This document shows positions 8,525 through 16,700 of a stretch of DNA of 41,611 bases, piece after piece. Below the pieces are notes generated by a model. That model did no database searches. It was not told where the DNA came from and saw only the letters and a program-made list of their open reading frames with translations. The DNA comes from an uncultured Clostridia bacterium (GTDB taxonomy: Bacteria; Bacillota; Clostridia; Christensenellales; Borkfalkiaceae). Positions within the stretch are counted from its first letter, which is position 1; each line of letters opens with the position of its first letter. The DNA lies in contig CANRDY010000010.1 of NCBI GenBank assembly GCA_947629515.1, positions 1 through 41,611 of the forward strand, read 5' to 3'. The position numbers and the translations under genes are program-made.

Positions 8525-9784
8525 ATGACCACAACCGAAATTCTTACAATTGCAAAAAAGGCGAAGTCCACCGCCGCGTTGATGTCTACGGAGCAGAAAA
8601 ACGCCGCGCTCATCGGAATGGCGGCGGCTATCGAACGCGAGACGCCCGCGATCCTTAAAGCCAACGCCGCAGACGTTGCCGCCGCACGCGGCAATCTTTC
8701 CGAGGCAATGATAGACCGCCTTATTTTGAACGAACAGCGCATAAGCGCAATGGCGGAAGGTCTCCGCGCCGTCGCGCACCTGCCCGACCCCGTGGGCAAC
8801 GTGCTTGAAGAGTTCACCCGCCCCAACGGTATGCGCGTCAAAAAGGTGACCGTTCCCATAGGCGTGGTGGCGATAATTTACGAAAGCCGCCCCAACGTCA
8901 CTTCCGACGCCGCCGCGCTCGCCTTAAAGAGCGGCAACGCATGCGTTTTGCGCATTGGCAAAGAGGCGTACGGCTCGGCACGGGCGATAGTGGGCGCGAT
9001 GAAAAAGGGACTTGAAAAGAGCGGGGTCACAAAGAACCTCATCAACCTCGTCGAGGACACCTCGCGCGAGAGCGCGCACGAGCTTATGACGGCAGTCGGC
9101 ATGGTCGATCTGCTCATTCCGCGCGGGGGCAAGGGGCTTATCCAAAGTTGCGTCGAAAACGCAAAAGTGCCCTGCATACAGACGGGAACGGGCATATGTC
9201 ATGTGTTCGTGGACGAGAGCGCGGACTTCGAAAAAGCCTTTCACATAATCGAAAACGCCAAGTGCAGTCGCCCGTCGGTGTGCAACGCAATGGAAGTTTG
9301 CCTTGTGCACAAGGCGATCGCACAAAGTTTTTTACCCGAACTCCACAAAAAACTCGTCATGGAACGCAGGGTGAACCCCGTCAAGCTTAAACTCGATCCT
9401 GTTGCGTTCGGGCTGATAGGAGAAAGGGCGAACTGTTATCCCGCCGACGGCAACGATTTCGACTCGGAGTTCCTCGATTACATAATGGCGGTGGGGGTTG
9501 TGGAGAACGTAGCCGCCGCCATAGCGCACATATCCGCCCATTCGACGGGTCACAGCGATTGTATAGTTACCGAGAACAAAAAGAACGCCGAACTTTTTAC
9601 AAGGGCGGTCGACAGCGCGGCGGTATACGTCAACGTCTCCACGCGGTTCACCGACGGCGGGGAATTCGGGTTGGGGTGCGAAATGGGCATATCCACCCAA
9701 AAGCTACACGCCCGCGGACCTATGGGGCTAAGAGAGCTTACTTCTTATAAATATGTAATTGAGGGAGAGGGGCAAACCCGTTAA
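8525..9784 (+). CDS. proA: Glutamate-5-semialdehyde dehydrogenase (gamma-glutamyl phosphate reductase)
   Basis: Reduces gamma-glutamyl phosphate with NADPH to glutamate semialdehyde, which cyclises towards proline. The 419 residues match the usual family length. Visible signatures are IYESRPNVTSDA, LIPRGGKGLI, the catalytic cysteine in SRPSVCNAMEV (Cys253) and the C-terminal HARGPMGLRELTSYKY. A good ribosome site, GTGAGGG, lies just before the ATG. It is paired with proB upstream; proC is not in the window. The glycine usual in the LRGGKE motif is Ile here (LRIGKE), a minor departure. Confidence 0.97.
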   Translation: MTTTEILTIAKKAKSTAALMSTEQKNAALIGMAAAIERETPAILKANAADVAAARGNLSEAMIDRLILNEQRISAMAEGLRAVAHLPDPVGNVLEEFTRPNGMRVKKVTVPIGVVAIIYESRPNVTSDAAALALKSGNACVLRIGKEAYGSARAIVGAMKKGLEKSGVTKNLINLVEDTSRESAHELMTAVGMVDLLIPRGGKGLIQSCVENAKVPCIQTGTGICHVFVDESADFEKAFHIIENAKCSRPSVCNAMEVCLVHKAIAQSFLPELHKKLVMERRVNPVKLKLDPVAFGLIGERANCYPADGNDFDSEFLDYIMAVGVVENVAAAIAHISAHSTGHSDCIVTENKKNAELFTRAVDSAAVYVNVSTRFTDGGEFGLGCEMGISTQKLHARGPMGLRELTSYKYVIEGEGQTR

Positions 9785-9799
9785 AAGACGACAAAAAAG

Positions 9800-9832
9800 G
9801 CGCGGCTTGCCGCCCGAAGCGGCAAGCCGCGC
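9800..9832 (+). terminator. Terminator after proBA
   Basis: A perfect 14-bp stem, GCGCGGCTTGCCGC with GCGGCAAGCCGCGC, has a 5-nt loop. A T-rich stretch follows about 20 nt downstream rather than immediately. Confidence 0.65.
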
Positions 9833-9873
9833 AATTAAATTACAAATTTTTTTGCAAAAGTATTAAAAAGCGT

Positions 9874-9901
9874 TTGCTTTTTTCGGCAATTTATATATAA
9901 T
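9874..9901 (+). promoter_or_regulatory. Candidate tRNA promoter
   Basis: TTGCTT, 16 bp and TATAAT lie just upstream of tRNA-Pro. The expected start falls about 15 nt before the mature 5' end. Confidence 0.6.
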
Positions 9902-9922
9902 AATATGTGCTGTTTGCGGTAA

Positions 9923-9999
9923 TGAGGTGTAGCGCAGTTTGGTAGCGCGTCTGGTTAGGGACCAGAAGGTCGTGGGTTCAAGTCCCGTCACCTCAACCA
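9923..9999 (+). tRNA. tRNA-Pro, anticodon AGG
   Basis: A full cloverleaf folds: acceptor TGAGGTG/CACCTCA, D stem GCGC/GCGC, anticodon stem TCTGG/CCAGA with loop TTAGGGA, T loop TTCAAGT, discriminator A and encoded CCA. The anticodon at 34-36 reads AGG, so it is assigned to proline codon CCU. An A34 proline tRNA and a U1-A72 first pair are both unusual for bacteria. The two outer T-stem pairs are G-U type. Confidence 0.93.
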
Positions 10000-10002
10000 G
10001 AG

Positions 10003-10035
10003 ACGGGGCAAAATGCAATGTTTTGCCCCGTTTTT
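10003..10035 (+). terminator. Terminator-like hairpin between the two tRNAs
   Basis: ACGGGGCAAAA pairs with TTTTGCCCCGT around a 7-nt loop and is followed by TTTTC. It ends about 12 nt before tRNA-Gly, leaving no room for a separate promoter, so tRNA-Gly probably depends on read-through or on processing at this hairpin. Confidence 0.65.
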
Positions 10036-10046
10036 CAAAAGAGCAT

Positions 10047-10121
10047 GCAGGTGTCGCCTAGCGGTATGGCGTCAGCTTCCCAAGCTGATTTCGGCGGGTC
10101 CGACTCCCGTCACCTGCTCCA
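10047..10121 (+). tRNA. tRNA-Gly, anticodon CCC
   Basis: Acceptor GCAGGTG/CACCTGC pairs perfectly. The anticodon stem is TCAGC/GCTGA with loop TTCCCAA, giving anticodon CCC. Discriminator is T and CCA is encoded, as expected for bacterial glycine tRNAs. The T loop reads TCCGACT, so the near-universal U55 is C. The D stem has only three clear pairs, but G18 and G19 are present. Confidence 0.9.
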
Positions 10122-10124
10122 TGT

Positions 10125-10159
10125 AAAGCGCGCCCTCGTCTGTGACGAGGGCGCGCTTT
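10125..10159 (+). terminator. Terminator after tRNA-Gly
   Basis: A perfect 16-bp stem, AAAGCGCGCCCTCGTC with GACGAGGGCGCGCTTT, has a 3-nt loop and ends in a short T-run. Confidence 0.8.
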
Positions 10160-10181
10160 CTGCCGTAAACTTCGTAATTAC

Positions 10182-10282
10182 TTTTTAAATATTATCGGAG
10201 TAACATAAGGCACTTTTCGCGCGCGGGCGGAACGCCGGCGCGCATATTATCGGAGCTTATTATGGCACTGTCCGCTCGCGCA
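10182..10282. repeat. Dispersed intergenic repeat: two AATATTATCGGAGC boxes around a GC-rich hairpin
   Basis: TTTTTAAATATTATCGGAG is followed by AACATAAGGCACTTTTCGCG, a GCGCGCGGGCG/CGCC-GGCGCGC hairpin, then a second ATATTATCGGAGC box running into TATGGCACTGTC. The same boxes recur near 31512, 31553, 31965 (inverted), 34585, 34961, 35221 (inverted) and 41378. The rest of this intergenic stretch up to the next promoter shows no gene. Confidence 0.75.
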
Positions 10283-10442
10283 CCTACCCATTTAACGCCG
10301 TCACCCCAACCACAGCAAACCGCCCCCCAAAAAATTTTCAACCTATGCCCCACTTAAAACGGCAATGTTGAAAAAAATTTCCAAAAATTTATAAAACATT
10401 GCATTAATTTATGCAATTATGTAATATTTTATCGTAAAGTCA

Positions 10443-10470
10443 TTGACATTTTAACAGTTTCTGTTATAAT
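10443..10470 (+). promoter_or_regulatory. Promoter of the BspA-like protein operon
   Basis: Perfect TTGACA and TATAAT hexamers with 16-bp spacing lie about 330 bp before the start codon, implying a long untranslated leader. Confidence 0.75.
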
Positions 10471-10571
10471 TTAAAGTGTAGTTTAATAAACTCGCTCATT
10501 ATGGGCGCGGCAAAAAAACGCCCAAAGCGTCACAAAAAACGCCTGAGGCTTCAAAAACGCCCAAGCGCGGC

Positions 10572-10626
10572 GCGGGTATTTTTAATACCCGCCTTTGCGG
10601 AACGCATACACAGCGTTCCGCAAAGG
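10572..10626 (+). other. Two strong hairpins in the BspA-like gene leader
   Basis: GCGGGTATT-TTT-AATACCCGC is followed at once by a perfect 14-bp stem, CCTTTGCGGAACGC with GCGTTCCGCAAAGG. Neither is followed by a U-run, so they may be protective or regulatory leader structures. No known riboswitch consensus was recognised. Confidence 0.6.
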
Positions 10627-10650
10627 AACAAAAGTTGCCCGCCACACGGC

Positions 10651-10719
10651 GCGGCACATAACGCCAAACGCGGCACATAACGTCAAACGCGGCACATAAC
10701 GTCACATGCGGCGCACAGC
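10651..10719. repeat. 19-bp tandem repeat in the BspA-like gene leader
   Basis: GCGGCACATAACGTCAAAC or close variants occur three times head to tail, followed by a partial fourth copy. Upstream of the hairpins a looser repeat of AAAAACGCC recurs three times at roughly 21-bp spacing. Confidence 0.8.
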
Positions 10720-10796
10720 CGCAAAAAGTTGGTTCAAAGCCGCAAAAAAATCAGCTTGTAATTTTTAACTTGAATGTTAAGGGGAGAAATCGTAAT

Positions 10797-13700
10797 ATGA
10801 AAATTTTTAAGAAAGGCTTTAAGGCGACGCTGTTTGCTCTTGTTTCGGTACTTGCTATTTGCGTGATAGGAGCGTCGGCGTTGCTTTTTTCTGCGCCCAA
10901 AGCGTACGCGGCTTCAAGCCCCGTGCAACCCATAGCTTCGGGCACGTCGGTAACTCTCAAAGATGAGAGCGATTTCGACATTGAAAATACGACGGCGGCG
11001 AGTATGGATAACAGTGGTACGACTTATAAGGTCTTAAAGGGCATTAAGGCGGACAAGATAGCCGAACTTCAAAACTGCGATTCCATAATAATAGAAATAC
11101 CCGAGGGCGTTGAAGTTATCGAAGTCCGCGCTTTCAGAAACACCAACGACAGCTATGGAAACCCCGTTAACGGTAAAATCACTTCGGTAAAGATATCTTC
11201 GACTGTGCAGATAATCAACGCCGAGGCTTTTTATGAATGTCGCAATCTTCAGACCGTCGATTTTACGGGTGCGACGTCGCTGACGGAAATTCGCGGTTAC
11301 GGTAGTTATAGGAACGGAATACTCAATACTTCTTCAACTAATCTTAATGGCGCGTTCTATAACTGCGCTTCGATAAACTCGCTTACAATTCCCGACAGCG
11401 TTACGGCTATCGGTTCGGGGGCGTTCCGCGGGCTTTCTTCCCTTACGCAAATAACCTTGCCTTTCGTCGGCGAGAAGAGCGGCTCGACAAGTCTTAACAA
11501 TCTGTTTGGCTACATATTCTCGCGTCCAAGCGAAAACGGCGTTTCTGGGTCGACATATATACGGCAGTACGCCTATACGAGCGACGATACGTCCCCGGGA
11601 AACGCTTATTACAGTATTCCCGGCTCGCTTACCACCGTTACAATAACGGGCGGAAGCGGGATAAATTATACGATAATCGGCGGTGCGTTTTACGGTTGCA
11701 CAATGCTCAAAAACGTAACCTTGCCCGCAAACCTTACAGAAATAAAGGCTTACACTTTCTACGGTTGCACCAATTTGACCGCTCCCGAAATTCCCGCAAG
11801 CGTGACTCAAATAGGCAAACGGGCGTTTTACAATTGTACAGGTTTGACCTCGTTCACTTTGGGTAACGGCGTTAACGGAGTGGGGGACGAGGCGTTTAGC
11901 GGTTGCACAAACCTTACTTCAATTGAACTTAAAAATGTTGTAAGTATCGGAAAGAGCGCGTTCAAAGGCTGTACGGCTTTGGACAAAGTAACTCTCCCCA
12001 ACACTGTTGAAACAATAGGCGAAGAAATCTTTTCGGGTTGCTCGTCTCTCGGTTCGGCAGGTCAGGGTTCTGTACAACTTTCGACCAACTCGCATTTTAC
12101 AACTATTTCCAAAATGGCGTTTTACAGTTGCAAGCAGTTGCAATCGATTGTAATACCCGCGCAAATAACCAAAATAGACGATCAGGCGTTTTATGATTGC
12201 AATAATCTGCACGGCGTAGACCTTGAAAAAATATCGCTTTCGAGCATCGGAGCAAGTGCTTTCAATAATTGCACGAGCAGTTCCTTTACGTCGGTTTCTT
12301 TCCCCGCAACGCTCACAAGTATCGGTGCAAGCGCGTTTTACGGAGTAAAGCTCAATTCAATAAAATTCGCCCCCGACTGCGCTCTTACCGAAATAAAGGG
12401 CGGCAGCGGTAACACCAGCGGCGCGTTTTCGGGTTGCAGTATTACCGAAATAACTCTTCCCGCAAAGTTGCAGACGATAGGCGGTTATGCTTTCTACAAT
12501 TGCAGAAATCTTAACACCGTAAAATTCGAAGCGACTTCCAAACTTGACGATATTCAGCAAAACGCTTTTGCAAGTTGCGGTTTGCTAACTTCGATGGAAT
12601 TGCCCGCAAGCGTCACCAAGATAGGCAACAATGCTTTTTCTTCCTGTAATCTCGGCGCGAACGGCGGCGCGATCGCGTTGCCCGAAAATTTAACAACAAT
12701 AGGCGATAGCGCGTTCTATTCCTGTCAGGGCATAAGTTCCGTTACTTTGCAAAGTTCGGTTGAAAGTATAGGCAAAAGCGCGTTCTACAACTGTCAGAAT
12801 ATGATGTCGATAGCTCTCAATGACGGCTTGCAGACGATAGGCGACGGAGCGTTCCAGAGTTGCGGTAAATTATCCGAAATTACCATACCTTCCACGGTGA
12901 CCTCTTTCAGTTCGACAGTCGTCCCCGCAAATTTATTTTACGGTTGCAGTAACTTATGGAGCGTCGTTTTCGAGTGCGACGTTACAAACGACATTCCCGT
13001 CCAGATTTTCTATAACTGCAGATCACTTTCTGAAATCAACTTTAAAAAGGCGTTTACTCCCACAAAAATAGGCAACGGAGCGTTTTATTCGACTGCAATA
13101 ACTTCTTTCACCGTTCCCTCGTCGGTTGAGCAAATAGATCACACGGCTTTCTGCAATTGTTCCAAACTTGAAACTGTAACGTTCGAACCCGAATCACAAC
13201 TTACAAAAATGGGGGATACGGGTACCAGATACAGCGGCGTATTCCAGGGTTGCACAAAACTCAGAACGCTCGAAATCCCCAAAAATTGCAGTGAATTGGG
13301 ATACAGGTTCTGCAACGGCTGTACCGATCTCACAAGCGTAACTTTTGCCGACGCCGAGAGCAGGGGCAGTGATAAACAAATAAAAAATATCCGCGCCTAT
13401 GCCTTTAGCGGTTGCACCTCGCTCGGCGAGTTTACCATTCCCTCAACGGTCACGATCATAGGCGACTATGCATTTGACGGTTGTTCTGCTCTTGAACTTA
13501 AAGACAATAGAGGGCATTATCTTCCCGAAAATCTCGCAACGCTCGGCACTTATGTATTCCGTAATTGTACAACGCTTTCGGCAATAAATATTCCCAAGGC
13601 TTTTACAACGGTTTCGTCCTATCTGTTCTCGGGCTGCACCAACCTTGCAACAGTCACTTTCGAAGCGGAAAGTATCACGGCAATAAATAACAACGCGTTC

Positions 13701-16700
13701 GAAAAATGCGCCGCGCTCGAAACATTTACCGCTAACTTCGCTTCGACCGCCACCATAGGCGCGAGTGCCTTTGAGGGCTGTACTTCGCTTGCCGAATTCA
13801 AACTTCCCTCGCAGATACAGGTAATAGACAGACATATTTTCCATAACTGCACCGCGCTTTCGTCGGTATATTACGACGGTATCGAAAAGGAAGAGGGCAA
13901 ACTTCTGCTCCCCGATACGGTAACTACAATTCGCGGGGCGGCGTTCTACGGTTGCGGCTTTACCGAAGTAACAATTCCGAACAGCGTTCTCAACATAAAC
14001 GCAAGTACAAATTCGGGCGAAAACGATACAAATTACGGCGTTTTCGAGATTTGCAAAAACCTTACGACAGTCAATTACAACTCAGCTCTTACATACGTTT
14101 CCGAAAAGTGCTTCCGCGACTGTCAACAGCTTACGAAGTTCAATCTCCCCGAAGACAGTTTGCTGACCTACGTAAAAAGTAACGCTTTCTCGCATTGCTT
14201 TAATTTCACCGACTTCGACTTTGACCGACTTACGGGCGGCGAAAAGCACATAGGGCAGTACGCATTCTGGGGCTGTCCTTATGCCGAACTCGACCTTACA
14301 AACCTCGATTGGATAGAATACGGAGCGATCGGCGGCAACAATTCCCTTACGACTCTCACCTTGCCGTTCATAGGCGAAAAGCTGAGCACAATATCGGGTT
14401 CTTCCTCGGTTCTTGCAAGCCTTTTCGGCAACAGCTCATGGGAGGGCGGCGTGCAGATAAGCGTAATGTACGGCAACAGCGATACCGCCGACAGCGGCAC
14501 TTATAATTATACTTACTGGATACCGCAAAGTCTTAAAAACGTAACCATTGTTCATGCGAACTCCTCGGGCATAATTCCCCGTTCGGCGTTCAGCGGCTTT
14601 AAGGATCTTGTATCCATAACTCTGCCCGAATTAGGCTACACGACCGTGCGCGATTATGCGTTCCGCGGCTGTACGTCGTTGCGCTCGCTCGTCATTCCCG
14701 CAACGGTCACCTCGTTCGGCGGAGCAAGCGGCGTGAGCCACGTGTTCGAGGGTTGCAACTATCTGGAATCCCTCGAAATTCCCATAATAAATACCGCGGG
14801 TTCAAGCACCCGTAAAGACCTTGCCGTGCTCTTCGGCGTAACTTCGGCAGATACGGGTCTTTCGAACCAACGCGCTTTGAAAAACGTCACCATCTCCGTT
14901 TCGGACACCTTGGGCGAAAACGCGTTCAGAAACGGCAATTGGCTCGAAAGCATAACCCTGCCCGAGAACATGACGAGCATAGCGGCGGGGGCGTTCTACG
15001 GTTGCACCAACCTTTCAACATTGACACTGCCGTTTTTGGGGCTTAACGCCGATTCAAGCGCGAACGCCTCGCTCGAAACGCTCTTCGGCGCGGGCAGCGT
15101 TCCCGCAAGTCTTAAAGAGGTAATTCTTCTCGGCGGTCTTGTCGGCGAGCGCGCGTTTGCCGAAACTTCGGTCGAAAGCGTCACCCTTCCCGCAGGTCTT
15201 GCCGAGATAGGGGAGTACGCGTTCTACAAGAGCAAACTCAAAACCATAATTATTCCCGACGGCGTAACCACGCTTTCGGCGCACGCGTTCGAGGGCTGTT
15301 CCGATCTTGCCCAAATAACCTTTACGGGCAACCCGCGCACGGTTGGCGCATACGCTTTTGCGGACTGTACGAATCTTACTCAAATCGAACTTTCGTCGTT
15401 CTCCGATATAGGCGAATACGCATTTAAGGGCTGTTCGGGAATCGGTTCGGTCAGCCTCAGTACGGTAAGAAATATAGGCGCGCACGCGTTCGACGGCTGT
15501 CAGAACCTTAAAACCGTCACCCTTTCGACCGTGCTTTCGGAGATAGAAGATTACACTTTCAACAACTGCACCCAATTGAACAAAATAGAGGTGGAGGGCG
15601 AGACCTCGGCAAACGACGTATACCTTCCCAAAACTGTAACGCGCGTGGGCGACTCGGCTTTCCGCAACTGCGCGGCAGTTACGAGCATTGCCCTTTCGGA
15701 ATCCCTTAAAACGATAGACAGAGGCGCGTTTGCGGGGAATACGGGCTTGCGCATAATAATGATACCCAAGGGCGTGACCACGGTAGCCGCTTCGGCGTTC
15801 GAGGGCGACACCGCGCTTGAATTTGTATATCTTCCCGACAAAGCCATATACGGAACGAGCGCGTTCGCAAACGTGCCCTCGACCGCGCTTTTGATAGCCT
15901 CGGATAAAAATGCGTACGATTCGATAATTGCCGACGGCAACTTAAAGCTGTTCGAGAACCAGCTCACCTACCTTATTTCCATAAAATATAATCGCGTGAC
16001 CAACAACGGCGCGACGCCCGAAGTCGAGCTGTACGCAACCGAATACCGCCTTTATAAAAAGACGTTCGACTTCAAGCGTGCGGCAGACGGCAGCTGGAGT
16101 ATCGATCCCGCGGGCGGGGAAGTCAACTTCCCGCTCACCGAAAACGGCTATTCTTCGACGGTATGGCGCGATTCCAAAACCGACGGCACAGTGATCGACA
16201 CCAAAAAGGTAAACGAACTGCTTTCGCAGAGCACGGCGGAGATAGAGCTTTACGCAACGGTTTATGCGAAAGTCGCACCCGTGCTTGCCGCAAACCTCAA
16301 ATACGGCTTGCCCCGTCTCGATCTCACCTTGCCCGCAACCAAAGCGGCGACGGTCATTAACTACATAAACACCAACATTTTAGACGACTCCTCGCCCAAG
16401 TTCAACCGCGACGTATTCCGCGTAGTTCGCTGGGAATATAACCCCATCGGCGGCGGCGCAACAACGCTGACTATGCTCGGCAACGCGGGCGTGTATAAGG
16501 CGCATATCAACCTTGTATCTTCGCTCGGCGCGTTTGCGGACGACATTGTTGTGGCGTTCACCATTGAACAAAAGGTCATCGACCTTTCAATGGAATGGGT
16601 TTCGGCAAGAGCCGTTGCCGAGGGCGAAAAGATGGTTTGGCAGCCCCTTGAAGATTTCGAGGGCGGTACGGTCGGAAGCCAATCGGTCGCTTCCATAAAG

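Noticed and set aside
9923-10282. Integrated element at the tRNA genes
   Set aside because: No integrase, no partial tRNA copy and no phage-like genes were seen nearby.
10471-10796. Cyclic-di-GMP riboswitch before the adhesin gene
   Set aside because: The conserved cores of the known classes were not found by eye; a covariance search would settle it.
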